64,000 nucleotides of DNA from positions 1-64,000 of the forward strand of contig CAUEBO010000006.1 in assembly GCA_958454405.1 (NCBI GenBank), given 5' to 3'. Origin of the DNA: an uncultured Eggerthellaceae bacterium (GTDB lineage Bacteria > Actinomycetota > Coriobacteriia > Coriobacteriales > Eggerthellaceae). The position numbers were made by a program, and so were the translations under genes. Below are positions 18,740 through 26,934 of the stretch, piece by piece. The notes beneath the pieces were generated by a model that did no database searches, was not told the DNA's origin, and saw only the letters and a program-made list of their open reading frames with translations. Each line of letters begins with the position of its first letter. Positions within the stretch are counted from its first letter, which is position 1.

Positions 18740-19188
18740 GGGTGAAGCTCACCAACGAGCAGAAGATCGCCGACAGGTTCCTTCGAGCCTACGACCTGGT
18801 GGACGACAGGCTGGAATCCAGCCTCGCGGGCCTTGAGCGCGCCGAATCGGCGCGAAGCTCGATCACCGGATCGATCGAGGCGATGGGCCTGGGCGGGGAT
18901 CAGGGCGACAAGATGTGCGAATCTCTCGCGAGGATAGACGACGCCGTTGGAGAGATCGCCGAGCTGTCAAAGCTCTTCTCTGACAACTTCAGGGCGATAG
19001 AGAGCTTCATCACCGAGGTCCAGCGCATCGACGGCCAGGCCGGGAAGGTCCTGCGCCTCACCTACATCAACAGGCTGTCGGCAAAGCAGGTGGCCGCGAA
19101 CGAAGAAGTCTGCTGCTCGAAGAAGACGGTCTACGAGCTCCTGAAGCGAGGGCTCGATATCGCGTTCGAGCTGCTGGCTGAGGAGTGA
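18736..19188 (+). CDS. Sigma-like HTH phage regulator (DUF1492/RinA-like)
   Basis: 150 residues, helical throughout. The C-terminal LRLTYINRLSAKQVAANEEV then CSKKTVYELLKRGLDIAFE resembles region 4 of sigma factors, as in ArpU/RinA-type late activators. It may switch on downstream genes. The call rests on fold pattern and position. Confidence 0.6.
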   Translation: MRVKLTNEQKIADRFLRAYDLVDDRLESSLAGLERAESARSSITGSIEAMGLGGDQGDKMCESLARIDDAVGEIAELSKLFSDNFRAIESFITEVQRIDGQAGKVLRLTYINRLSAKQVAANEEVCCSKKTVYELLKRGLDIAFELLAEE

Positions 19189-19193
19189 TCACG

Positions 19194-19427
19194 ATGGATC
19201 AGAACTGCTTTGACCGCTTCGGCGGGCCGGCGGCATGGGACAGGCTCTGCTCGGAGCACGACGCGCGGGTCGCCAAGGTCAAGCGAGCGAACCCAGGATG
19301 CGGCACGTGCGATTCTGGCATCAAATGCCCCGACTGCGGGGCGGTCTACTGCACCGAGGAATCCGACTGGGTGGACGAGTACGCCCCTCCCTGTGATTAC
19401 GAGGGATACGAGCGGAGGAGCGCATGA
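19194..19427 (+). CDS. Small Cys-rich protein
   Basis: 77 residues with CGTCDSGIKCPDCGAVYC, a likely zinc ribbon. The ATG at 19,194 follows GAGGAG by eight bases and is preferred to the upstream GTG. First of a long array of tiny overlapping genes. Confidence 0.6.
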   Translation: MDQNCFDRFGGPAAWDRLCSEHDARVAKVKRANPGCGTCDSGIKCPDCGAVYCTEESDWVDEYAPPCDYEGYERRSA

Positions 19428-19669
19428 AGTCGTACGGGCAGGTAAAGGGGCGTCGCTACGACAACGAGCAGCCTGTCCCGATAACCGATGGACTCAGGCG
19501 ATGCGGATTTCGCACGGGTTGGAGATCGCAGCCCGTCGTCGTCGACGAGAGCCTGCTGTACCCGTCGATCAGCCAGGCGGCTGCGCACATAGGCTGCGAT
19601 GCCAAGGAGCTCGGCGAGGCGCTGCGGAAGGGCGACTACTGCTGCGGGCACAAGGTGCGCCGGGCATGA
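19424..19669 (+). CDS. Small phage protein, possible DNA-binding fragment
   Basis: 81 residues. YPSISQAAAHIGCDAKELGEALRKG resembles the modular DNA-binding repeat found beside homing endonucleases, so this may be a remnant or stand-alone copy. It overlaps genes on both sides. Confidence 0.55.
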   Translation: MKSYGQVKGRRYDNEQPVPITDGLRRCGFRTGWRSQPVVVDESLLYPSISQAAAHIGCDAKELGEALRKGDYCCGHKVRRA

Positions 19670-19698
19670 CGCGGGAAGACAACGAAAGGAGCCAAATC

Positions 19699-20070
19699 AT
19701 GGCATTACGGATAAGCGGGGACATTGACGAGGTAATCACTGAGCATAGCCCGTTTATGCCCTACAACAAGGTGATCATCACAGGAAACAATCTGGGTGTC
19801 AGAGACGCGGGTTTATCAGAGAGATCTTTATTGCGTGGCTTCATCGAGAGCATCGGGGACACCGGCCTAACGCCCAAGCGCGTCATTATCAACAAGCCAG
19901 CCGTCATCATCTACTGGCTGGACGGGTCAAAAACGGTCGTTAAGAAGCAGAAGGGCGACAAGTGGGATCCCGAGAAGGGCGTCGCCATGGCGATCTGCAA
20001 GCGCCTCTACGGCAACACGGGCCGCTACAACGACGTGATTAAGCGCGCGCTGGAAGGCGGTGCGCGATGA
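19699..20070 (+). CDS. Phage protein of unknown function
   Basis: 123 residues beginning MALRISGDIDEVITEH. The ATG has AACGAAAGGAGCC before it, which outranks an ATG 33 bases upstream. The last half contains KWDPEKGVAMAICKRLYGN, a pattern seen in phage accessory proteins of unknown role. Confidence 0.6.
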   Translation: MALRISGDIDEVITEHSPFMPYNKVIITGNNLGVRDAGLSERSLLRGFIESIGDTGLTPKRVIINKPAVIIYWLDGSKTVVKKQKGDKWDPEKGVAMAICKRLYGNTGRYNDVIKRALEGGAR

Positions 20071-21335
20071 CGGGCATCGAAAAGCTCCGCAAGCTGGCGG
20101 GCGACCTCTGCGAGACAGTGTCGGTATGGTTCGCCGTGAAAATCGAGCGCATCGACGATTACGGAGCGAATCCGGGAGGCCCTACCCTGGAATGCCTGCT
20201 GCTCTCAATCGCCGATCAGATCGAGCGGGAGCACGCCGAGGAGATCGCATCGAGCCACAAGCTGGACGACGACGCACGAGATGTGGTAGAGCGGCTGCGG
20301 GCGCTGCCCGAAGGACTTCACGGGTACGACCTCGTCGAGGCGGTCATCGGAGTCGATCCGCTAAGCACGGACACGACGGTATCCCAGGACTACCTCATAG
20401 CCCGCGACCGCCTCATAGAGCTGATAGAGCGCCCGATCCATGACGTGGACGTTGCGGCGCTGCTTGGTGTTGCGGACAGGATGGACGCCGAGCGTAGCAA
20501 CGCGATAAACGCGGCGTACAACGGTAGGAAATACTGCAAAGGCATCGCATACGGAATAGGCAACGCCCCGGAAATCATCCGCAAGGCCGTTGAGGGCGCG
20601 CCGAAGCCCGGCACAGAGCGCGAGGCGGCAGCCGGTGAACCCAACCGCCTCGCGCATCTCAATCTCGCGGAACTCGCAGCTGCTAAATGGGTGGAGGATC
20701 ACGGCGGCCTGGAAGTCGTGCGCGACCTCGCGAAGATGGACGAGTTCGTGGCGCACCTCGCCGTAGAGCTCGGCGTGAGCGACGACGTAGGATGCGGAGA
20801 CGAGCTGCGAGCTGCAATCAATGTCGAGCTTGACAAGCGCCTGATGCCTTGCGACCTCACATGGCCACGCTGGGACGACGGCCTGCCGGTTACGCGCGAC
20901 GACGCGCCAGAGCACACGTCGGTTGTCGCGCTGCGCCTCGATGGAAGAGCCTACGGTTTGACCGATGCGATCCTCAACCACGCTGCGGGCGAGCGCGTCA
21001 AGCGCCCCGAGCCCGAGGTGCTGGGAGCGGACGGGCTGCCGATCAAGGTGGGCGAGACGGTGTACCCGCTGCAAGGCGATGGCCCGCTCGTCGTCTCCGG
21101 ATACTACGGAGAGTTCCTCAGTCTTGAGACCGGCGGCCTGCTGCGCGCCGACTACGCGACCCACACCCCGCCCGATACCCAGGAGCGCATAGACGAGGAC
21201 GTTGTCGATTTCGCAAACAAATGCGCCGAGTATACGGGTCAGGCGAGTTCGAACGATTGGTTCGCGGTTGAGGTCGGGGAGTTCCTGCGCCGCCAGCGCG
21301 AGCTGGATGCCAAGACGGGAGGCGATGCGCGATGA
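20067..21335 (+). CDS. Large early phage protein of unknown function
   Basis: 422 residues, the longest gene of the accessory array. The N-terminal part is helical and charged; about residues 320-375 (DGLPIKVGETVYPLQGDGPL) look like a small beta-barrel unit. Near its end is an acidic helical segment. The modular build suggests fused small domains like those encoded separately by neighbours. Confidence 0.6.
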   Translation: MTGIEKLRKLAGDLCETVSVWFAVKIERIDDYGANPGGPTLECLLLSIADQIEREHAEEIASSHKLDDDARDVVERLRALPEGLHGYDLVEAVIGVDPLSTDTTVSQDYLIARDRLIELIERPIHDVDVAALLGVADRMDAERSNAINAAYNGRKYCKGIAYGIGNAPEIIRKAVEGAPKPGTEREAAAGEPNRLAHLNLAELAAAKWVEDHGGLEVVRDLAKMDEFVAHLAVELGVSDDVGCGDELRAAINVELDKRLMPCDLTWPRWDDGLPVTRDDAPEHTSVVALRLDGRAYGLTDAILNHAAGERVKRPEPEVLGADGLPIKVGETVYPLQGDGPLVVSGYYGEFLSLETGGLLRADYATHTPPDTQERIDEDVVDFANKCAEYTGQASSNDWFAVEVGEFLRRQRELDAKTGGDAR

Positions 21336-21514
21336 AGTGCCCTGCGAGCGTTGACGGCGTGTGCCAGCTTGTCATTGCCATGGGCGCGCGCTGCGACGGT
21401 TACAGCTCGTCGTGTCGCATGCGCCCTGCGGTTGAGCGTCAGCAGCAACTGGCGGGCTCCATAGAGGCAACGGTGCGCAAGGCGTTCGGCATCGATCCAA
21501 GGGGAGGCGAGTAG
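21332..21514 (+). CDS. Small phage protein
   Basis: 60 residues with four Cys in the first half (MKCPASVDGVC and later CDGYSSSC), possibly metal-binding. Overlaps the gene before. Confidence 0.5.
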   Translation: MKCPASVDGVCQLVIAMGARCDGYSSSCRMRPAVERQQQLAGSIEATVRKAFGIDPRGGE

Positions 21515-21516
21515 CC

Positions 21517-21879
21517 ATGTGCAAGTATTGCGAGTACCACATCAAGGACGGCGAGGAGAACGTGATGCCGCTGCCGACGCCGGAGAGCCATCCTGACAGC
21601 GCGCAGATTGGCGTCTTCGAGCGGAGCTTGGTCGCCGTCATGTACCCGCCCGTCGTGGCCGGTCCCATCAACTACTGCCCCATGTGCGGGCGCAAGCTGG
21701 GGATCGACGTCACGCTGCCCGTGCGAATCCATGACGTGCCGCAATGCCCGATCTGCCATGGAGACGGATTCTTTCGCATCCATCCGGCAGACGAGCAAGG
21801 GATGGTGACGCTGCGATGCGCGAGCTGCGGAACGGATTACCGATACAAGCGTCCCGAGAGGGGAGGCGATGCGTCATGA
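21517..21879 (+). CDS. Zinc-ribbon phage protein
   Basis: 120 residues with three Cys pairs: CKYC at the start, CPMCGRKL in the middle and CPICHGDG, followed by CASCGTDY. The last two form one ribbon. Function unknown. Confidence 0.6.
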   Translation: MCKYCEYHIKDGEENVMPLPTPESHPDSAQIGVFERSLVAVMYPPVVAGPINYCPMCGRKLGIDVTLPVRIHDVPQCPICHGDGFFRIHPADEQGMVTLRCASCGTDYRYKRPERGGDAS

Positions 21880-22280
21880 TCGGAGAATTCGTGAAGGCTT
21901 TCGAGGCCAACAAAGACCGCATGCGCCGCAACTTCCGCGACTCGTTCCCGGGATCGTACGAGCAGATCGTAGAAGAGGTGTTCCGAGCGGTCAACAACTA
22001 CGAGTCGGACGGGTACGGGTGTCCCGACCCCGAAACCATCCACGCCATAGACGACGGCGACTACCAGGGGACGCTGGTCTACATCGTCCCCGAGAAGGAG
22101 TACCAGCCGCACGAATACTGGTACGTGCGCGTTTGGTACGGGTCGTGCTGCGTCTGCGACTCGCTCCAGGCCATCGGATACTGGGACGGAGAACCGACTG
22201 AGCAGCAGCTTGACGACGTGATGCTGCTTGCGTTGCACGTCGTCCAGGGCATACGCAAGATGGGAGGCGACGAATCATGA
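21876..22280 (+). CDS. Phage protein of unknown function
   Basis: 134 residues, helical start (MIGEFVKAFEANKDRMRRNF) then a strand-rich aromatic segment with YWYVRVWYGSCCVCDSLQA. Overlaps both neighbours. No family recognised. Confidence 0.6.
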   Translation: MIGEFVKAFEANKDRMRRNFRDSFPGSYEQIVEEVFRAVNNYESDGYGCPDPETIHAIDDGDYQGTLVYIVPEKEYQPHEYWYVRVWYGSCCVCDSLQAIGYWDGEPTEQQLDDVMLLALHVVQGIRKMGGDES

Positions 22281-22618
22281 TGCTCAACGCATCCCACGAC
22301 TACGCCCTGCGCATGTGCTGCCACCTTGCCAGGATGGGCCGCGCATCGTCCCGGGAGATATCCGAGGCAACCGGCGCTCCGCGCGACTACCTGATACAGA
22401 TTGCCCAGAGTCTGCGCGAGGCGGGGATCGTGGAGGGCCATCCGGGCAAGCGCGGGGGCTATTCGCTTGTCGAAGACCCCAGATTGACAAGCGTGCTCGA
22501 CGTGGTGCGCGCCTTGGACGGCCCCCGTAATCCGGACAGGCTTGGCCGCGAAGCGGAGTATGCGGAGCGGCAGGTACTCGACGCGCTGGACGGCATAACG
22601 CTATGGGAGGTGATGTAG
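22277..22618 (+). CDS. Rrf2-family-like winged-helix regulator
   Basis: 113 residues. ASHDYALRMCCHLARMG, the HTH segment ISEATGAPRDYLIQIAQSLR and the wing GKRGGYSLVED match the Rrf2 fold (IscR, NsrR). The cluster-binding cysteines that follow in iron-sulfur members are absent here. A DNA-binding role is likely; target unknown. A host-type regulator inside a phage early array is unusual. Confidence 0.78.
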   Translation: MMLNASHDYALRMCCHLARMGRASSREISEATGAPRDYLIQIAQSLREAGIVEGHPGKRGGYSLVEDPRLTSVLDVVRALDGPRNPDRLGREAEYAERQVLDALDGITLWEVM

Positions 22619-22831
22619 ATGACGCTAGGAGAGCTGATAGAGGCGCTCGAAAGCCTCGGTAACAGCCACTTTATAGGCATTGACTCACCGGTGCTGTTCG
22701 ACAACGGCGGCGGCAGCATCGAGCTTGACGACGGATGCAGAATCGTCGATAGCGTCTTGGCCGTCGTAAAGCCCGACGGCGAGGCGAACGTGGTGCTGAG
22801 CGATAAGGAGGTCGGGTTGTGGACGGAGTAG
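22619..22831 (+). CDS. Small acidic phage protein
   Basis: 70 residues starting MTLGELIEALESLG; looks like a small alpha/beta unit. Its end overlaps the Lar-like gene. Confidence 0.55.
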   Translation: MTLGELIEALESLGNSHFIGIDSPVLFDNGGGSIELDDGCRIVDSVLAVVKPDGEANVVLSDKEVGLWTE

Positions 22832-23172
22832 TAGAGCTTAAGCCGTGCCCGTTCTGCGGGGACGAGGCCGAGTACCGGTACGGCAGCAGTACGTCGCCGT
22901 ACATCAGGTGCAAGCGATGCGGGTGCCGCACGGGGTCGAGCCGCGACCGGACGAAGCTCGCGCAAGCCTGGAACGCCCGCTGGGAGCGCACGTGCGAGAT
23001 GGTCGACATTCTGACGGAATTTAAAGAGCATCACAATTACGACGAGCATGCGTTCCGCTGCGGGGCTTGCCATGCCGAGCGCGAGGTGTACGCGTACGAC
23101 GAAGAGGGCAACATGTGGGCCGAGATACCGAAGCGGTGCCCCGAGTGCGGAGCTAAGGTGGTGGGGCGATGA
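22819..23172 (+). CDS. Lar-like restriction-alleviation protein with second zinc knuckle
   Basis: 117 residues from a GTG start. The first 55 residues follow the Lar_restr_allev pattern: LKPCPFCGDEAEYRYG, then CKRCGCRTGS and AQAWNARWE. Lar of the Rac prophage modulates type I restriction-modification. The C-terminal half adds CGACHAERE and CPECGAKV. Anti-restriction activity is inferred from family only. Confidence 0.72.
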   Translation: MDGVVELKPCPFCGDEAEYRYGSSTSPYIRCKRCGCRTGSSRDRTKLAQAWNARWERTCEMVDILTEFKEHHNYDEHAFRCGACHAEREVYAYDEEGNMWAEIPKRCPECGAKVVGR

Positions 23173-23402
23173 GGGAGACAAGAGAAATCGTCACCTGCGA
23201 CCTATGCAAGTTTATCAACGATAAATGTAAGAAGATCAAGTACCCGGTGGTTTTTACAACCGAGCAGAACGAAGGGCGTCGCTGCGACCCATACATCAGC
23301 TACGACGAGATAGACGTATGCCCGTCTTGCGAGAGAAAAATACTGATGGTGCGGGCGACAGGGGCGATGGGCCACAACGATTACAGGGTGGTGGAGCCAT
23401 GA
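23169..23402 (+). CDS. Small Cys-rich phage protein
   Basis: 77 residues with CDLCKF near the start and CPSCERKI near residue 51, so probably a zinc ribbon. Overlaps neighbours by four bases. Confidence 0.55.
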   Translation: MRETREIVTCDLCKFINDKCKKIKYPVVFTTEQNEGRRCDPYISYDEIDVCPSCERKILMVRATGAMGHNDYRVVEP

Positions 23403-23905
23403 GCGACAGGGCAAGGATCACGGCCGGACTGTCCGAGCTGTTGGAGCGCCACCTGTCCAAGAGCACGGCCGCATGGGGCAGGGAGGTGCGCATCTGGTCG
23501 CCCGCCGAGTGCCGCGTTGACTACATGTCCGTGAGCTGCCCCAACGGAGCTTTCGCCCGGATAGGGGACGTGGAGGCGGCCACACTTGCGTGCTACGAGG
23601 TCAAGAGCTGCATGGCCGACTACAAGAGCGGCAGCGGGCTTAACGATCTGGGAGACGCCAACTACCTCGTTATACCGGACGAGCTGAGGCGCAAGCTGAT
23701 AGCATCCGGCGATTACTCAAGTAGATGGGACTCGGCCATACCGTGCCCCAAAGGGTGCCGCAGCTTCGCCGATCCCATCCCGTATGACGGCGAGGTGGAC
23801 GGGTGGAGGCTTCATTTCGTCGGCGGCGAGATATGGGGCGGGCGCAAGATACCGATAGCGCAGGCCATGTGGGCCATCATGTGCGCAGGAGGGGGCAGGA
23901 GATGA
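23399..23905 (+). CDS. PD-(D/E)XK nuclease-like phage protein
   Basis: 168 residues. RVDYMSVSCPNGAFARIG, then ACYEVKSCMADYKSGSG and LGDANYLVIP, give an acidic residue followed by E-x-K, the core of this nuclease fold. Close relatives occur in many phage accessory regions. The substrate is unknown; repair, recombination or defence evasion are all possible. Confidence 0.68.
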   Translation: MSDRARITAGLSELLERHLSKSTAAWGREVRIWSPAECRVDYMSVSCPNGAFARIGDVEAATLACYEVKSCMADYKSGSGLNDLGDANYLVIPDELRRKLIASGDYSSRWDSAIPCPKGCRSFADPIPYDGEVDGWRLHFVGGEIWGGRKIPIAQAMWAIMCAGGGRR

Positions 23906-24072
23906 GCGAGCACGACAAGTGCAACCACGGCGAGCTGCAAATCTACTGCCACCACGAAAAGGAGCTGGTGCGCTGCGGCGACTGCTGGCCGTGCGCCGAG
24001 TGCGACCCGTGCGCTTACTGCGACGAGTGGCCGTGCCCGTACAGCTCGGATGAGGAGGCCGACCATGAGTGA
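23902..24072 (+). CDS. Very Cys-rich 56-residue protein
   Basis: Nine cysteines in 56 residues, densest in CGDCWPCAECDPCAYC; likely binds zinc. Overlaps the gene before by four bases and the next by eight. Confidence 0.5.
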   Translation: MSEHDKCNHGELQIYCHHEKELVRCGDCWPCAECDPCAYCDEWPCPYSSDEEADHE

Positions 24073-24229
24073 GGCGCTTTGCCCGCTGCTCGACCGCCCA
24101 TGCAGCGAAGATTGCGCATGGGCGGATGTCCAATACGAGATCAACGATGACGGGGTGGCCAACGAGACGTTCTGCGCGGTGGCCGTCATCGCCGCGAAGC
24201 TGATAGTTGTGGAGGATGACGATGAGTAA
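24065..24229 (+). CDS. Small phage protein
   Basis: 54 residues from MSEALCPLLDRPCSEDCAWA, ending in an acidic tail. Kept because it fits the overlapping gene chain. Function unknown. Confidence 0.5.
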   Translation: MSEALCPLLDRPCSEDCAWADVQYEINDDGVANETFCAVAVIAAKLIVVEDDDE

Positions 24230-24479
24230 GACGTGCGGGACGTGCGCGCACGCGAAGATACAGCTCGTGTGCCCAACTCCTAAGGCTTACGTGCAGCCGG
24301 ATGATTGCGCGTGCTGCGATTGGGTTGAGCGCACAGACAGCGTGGAGCAGGTGGCGTTGGACATGCTGCGCGAGCTGATGGCGATAAGCGTGTATGCGCC
24401 TTGCTCGTGCAAGGAGTCCATAGCTGCCAGGCAAGCAAAGGCGTTCCGCGACCGCCTGCATGCGCTGGGGGTGATCTGA
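24222..24479 (+). CDS. Small Cys-rich phage protein
   Basis: 85 residues with CGTCAHAK at the N-terminus and CACCDW in the middle, the 'CGTCA' class of phage zinc-knuckle proteins also represented at 28,037. Confidence 0.55.
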   Translation: MSKTCGTCAHAKIQLVCPTPKAYVQPDDCACCDWVERTDSVEQVALDMLRELMAISVYAPCSCKESIAARQAKAFRDRLHALGVI

Positions 24480-24859
24480 TGGCTGAGCCCATGCCGCGTG
24501 ACAGCCTGGGGCGGATCGTGTACGTGGGAGACATGATAGGTGGCTTTGGCTTGGTCTTGTCGGCGGTAGAGAAGCTGGTGGTGGTGGTCAACACTCCCTT
24601 CGGCAATGCCCCGGTTGCTGTTGGCAATGTCACGATCGATCTTGCAGCGTCGCCCGAGCGCACCAACTACGAGCGGTACTTCGCCGACCTGGTGACGCAC
24701 GACAAAGTTGTCGAGACATTTTACGACGCTTGCGATGAAACGCCGGGCCTCATGTGCCACAAGTGCGTTTTTCGGGACTTGGCAAAGTGCCTCGCGGCGG
24801 GAGGGGATTATGACTGCTATGAATTCAAGAGGTGGATCGACGAACCGGCGGTGATCTAA
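24479..24859 (+). CDS. Phage protein of unknown function
   Basis: 126 residues. The first 60 look like a small beta barrel (PRDSLGRIVYVGDMIG); the rest has CHKCVFRDLAKC, a likely metal site. Overlaps both neighbours. Confidence 0.55.
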   Translation: MAEPMPRDSLGRIVYVGDMIGGFGLVLSAVEKLVVVVNTPFGNAPVAVGNVTIDLAASPERTNYERYFADLVTHDKVVETFYDACDETPGLMCHKCVFRDLAKCLAAGGDYDCYEFKRWIDEPAVI

Positions 24860-24978
24860 TGGCCGCATACCTGGCAATCGCCTCCCTGGCCCTGCTCGTG
24901 GCGTTCACTGCATGGGCGGGGCTGGAAGTGGCGAAGGTGATCATAGACGACATCAAGCGACGGAAAGGAGGCCGATAG
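24859..24978 (+). CDS. 39-residue membrane protein
   Basis: One hydrophobic helix, LAIASLALLVAFTAWAGL, followed by a basic tail. Start and stop each overlap a neighbour by one base, which supports it as a real gene. Confidence 0.5.
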   Translation: MAAYLAIASLALLVAFTAWAGLEVAKVIIDDIKRRKGGR

Positions 24979-25238
24979 TGGCTAGGTATCGTAAAAAGCC
25001 CGTCGAAGTGGAGGCGTGGCTGTACGATTGGCGGCTCTGCGGTTTGCCGCTCTGGGTAGTCGATGCGATCAACTCGGGGACGATAATCATAGACGATTCG
25101 TGGGGTGCGGTAATAAAAACGCTGGAAGGCGACATGCACGCCGAAGCTGGCGATTACATCATTCGCGGCGTGAAGGGCGAGCTGTACCCGTGCAAGCCAG
25201 ACATTTTCGAGTCGACTTACGAGAGGTGTGACGCATGA
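24978..25238 (+). CDS. Conserved small phage protein
   Basis: 86 residues from GTG. YRKKPVEVEAWLYD at the start and GDYIIRGVKGELYPCKPDIF near the end match a widespread family of small phage proteins of unknown role. Confidence 0.7.
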   Translation: MARYRKKPVEVEAWLYDWRLCGLPLWVVDAINSGTIIIDDSWGAVIKTLEGDMHAEAGDYIIRGVKGELYPCKPDIFESTYERCDA

Positions 25239-25495
25239 GCTTGGAGAGCATGGCCCGCGCCCTGCGGGAAACGCAACCATGTCTGCCGACGTGGACTTGC
25301 AAACCAGCCAGGACGCCCGGATGTTCATGTAAGGGGCTCCGCGAGGCGGTTGCTGAGCGCGACAGGTACCGCTCCAAGGCGCTTGACGCCGCATGCCGCG
25401 CCCGGATCGCGGGCGGAGCGACGTGCAAGCGCGACGGGTGCCCCGACAGGCACGGCTATTGCCCTGATGTGTTGAGGGAGGTGGACGGCGCATGA
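25235..25495 (+). CDS. Small Cys-rich phage protein
   Basis: 86 residues with three Cys groups (CKPARTPGCSCKG and CKRDGCPDRHGYC). Overlaps neighbours. Unknown role. Confidence 0.5.
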   Translation: MSLESMARALRETQPCLPTWTCKPARTPGCSCKGLREAVAERDRYRSKALDAACRARIAGGATCKRDGCPDRHGYCPDVLREVDGA

Positions 25496-25641
25496 AATGG
25501 TTTTGGTTTGTGATGGCAATTTTATGGGCGATTGTCTCTATTGGACGCATGGCGTCTGGTGAGGGCAACGAATACCAATCAATAATGGCACTCCTGTGTT
25601 TCGGGTTGTCTTATCTCACAGATATCAAGGAGGCGGCATGA
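25492..25641 (+). CDS. 49-residue membrane protein
   Basis: Two hydrophobic segments (WFWFVMAILWAIVSIG and SIMALLCFGLSYL) with a short polar gap. Base use is AT-richer than in its neighbours. Four-base overlap at both ends supports it. Confidence 0.5.
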   Translation: MKWFWFVMAILWAIVSIGRMASGEGNEYQSIMALLCFGLSYLTDIKEAA

Positions 25642-25874
25642 GCTACGACATACAACTGCTCGATCCCGTGACCCGCGAGGTGATCTTGCTCGACGAGGCG
25701 CACGCGATGACGGGAGCAGAGAGCATACCCGTGTTGGAGCGCGCCGCGTCCGCTCTCGGAGACGATGTGTCTGATAACTATTGGGACGCGACCGAGGGCA
25801 ATGCCAAGCGCCCGCTGCTCAAGCTTGCCGCGCTCGCCAAGATGCACCCCGACGGCGTATGGGACGGTGACTGA
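25638..25874 (+). CDS. Small phage protein
   Basis: 78 residues, MSYDIQLLDPVTREVILL at the start; a class of small phage proteins with MSYDI openings is common, role unknown. Confidence 0.55.
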   Translation: MSYDIQLLDPVTREVILLDEAHAMTGAESIPVLERAASALGDDVSDNYWDATEGNAKRPLLKLAALAKMHPDGVWDGD

Positions 25875-25878
25875 CGTG

Positions 25879-26052
25879 ATGTGCGACAACTGCGACCATT
25901 GCCGCGTTCGCGGCTACGATCCGCGCAAGGAGATCATGACGATAAGCTATTGGTGCGAGGCCAGGCAGCAGCACATAACGCCAGGCGAGGAATGTATGTG
26001 GTGGGTCGAGGGCGATCCGTGGGCTAGGGCGAGGGAGGCGTTCGGGCGATGA
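25879..26052 (+). CDS. Small Cys-containing phage protein
   Basis: 57 residues with CDNCDHCRVRGYD and a second Cys pair later. Last gene of this run. A GTG one codon upstream is an alternative start. Confidence 0.5.
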   Translation: MCDNCDHCRVRGYDPRKEIMTISYWCEARQQHITPGEECMWWVEGDPWARAREAFGR

Positions 26053-26082
26053 TCTAGGCTGACGAGGTTGGGAAATGATGCG

Positions 26083-26403
26083 TCAGCCTGCTCCGAATGT
26101 ATGACCATCAGTCCCGTCCGCCTCGATTGTCGGCACGGCTAACTCCACATACCATCTTGCGCGGTTATTGCGGCCGAAGTCTTCGAGGAATATGCATCTT
26201 ATCCTCCCGTTTATCTTGATGGTGTACTGCATCCCGTTTCCGCCAACCTTGCGCGCGGCCCTGCGGATCGGCTCTCCGACAATCTCATCTATCCTAAATG
26301 ATCTGCCATCAGGCCATATCACCGTGAGCGGCACGATTCTCCCGTCATCGTGCCATCGCACCACGACTTCGACGTACTGTTTTATGTAGCGTTGACCGTC
26401 CAC
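26083..26403 (-). CDS. Phage protein transcribed against the array
   Basis: 106 residues. RWHDDGRIVPLTVIWPDGRS, then KVGGNGMQYTIKINGR and RWYVEL, match a family seen singly in actinobacterial and Gram-positive phages and mobile elements, role unknown. It is the only leftward gene between 14 and 30 kb. It diverges from the lipoprotein gene over a 121-base gap that holds CTCAATC/GATTGAG arms at 26,435-26,457. Confidence 0.65.
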   Translation of the reverse strand: MDGQRYIKQYVEVVVRWHDDGRIVPLTVIWPDGRSFRIDEIVGEPIRRAARKVGGNGMQYTIKINGRIRCIFLEDFGRNNRARWYVELAVPTIEADGTDGHTFGAG

Positions 26404-26524
26404 TGTGCGGATACTAAATCAGCAGTTCGCTTCGCTCAATCAATAAACCCGATTGAGGGTATCGCGTTGAGAGGAAGTTTCCAACGCAATGAAGGCATCC
26501 ACAACTAGAACAAAGGAAGCGCCA

Positions 26525-26926
26525 ATGAAAACGAAGGCAAAGATTATATCGATCGTTATTTCCGCTGCAATAGCCTCGCTCGCCATCGCAGGGTGTTCGG
26601 AAGCTTCGAGGGTTTCCGCAAACCTATCGCTCGAAGCCGACAACTTCAACGACGTGCGCCAGCTCACCGTCATCAACTGCATCCAAGGAGACACCCTATT
26701 CCAGATGACTGGTAAGATGTCCATTACTGCGGACGTTGACGACAATCAGCTTGAAGTGATCGTCGAGGACGAGAACGGAGAGTACAGCAAACACTTCGTC
26801 GGCCTGAGCGACAATGTGACGTACGTGGTCGAGGACATCTCCTCCGGCGACGTGGACAAGTACCGCTACACTCTCAACTTCAACCCAAACATGTGGATCC
26901 CCGTCGTGCCGGGATACGTCGATTAA
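26525..26926 (+). CDS. Predicted phage lipoprotein, beta-sandwich type
   Basis: 133 residues. Signal peptide KIISIVISAAIASLAIAGC ends at a lipobox Cys; the rest is a compact strand-rich domain with LSLEADNFNDVRQLTVINC. Start chosen at 26,525 behind AAAGGAAG rather than at 26,489. It has its own divergent promoter gap, suggesting separate control. A surface role in the infected cell is inference. Confidence 0.72.
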   Translation: MKTKAKIISIVISAAIASLAIAGCSEASRVSANLSLEADNFNDVRQLTVINCIQGDTLFQMTGKMSITADVDDNQLEVIVEDENGEYSKHFVGLSDNVTYVVEDISSGDVDKYRYTLNFNPNMWIPVVPGYVD

Positions 26927-26934
26927 GGAGCGCC

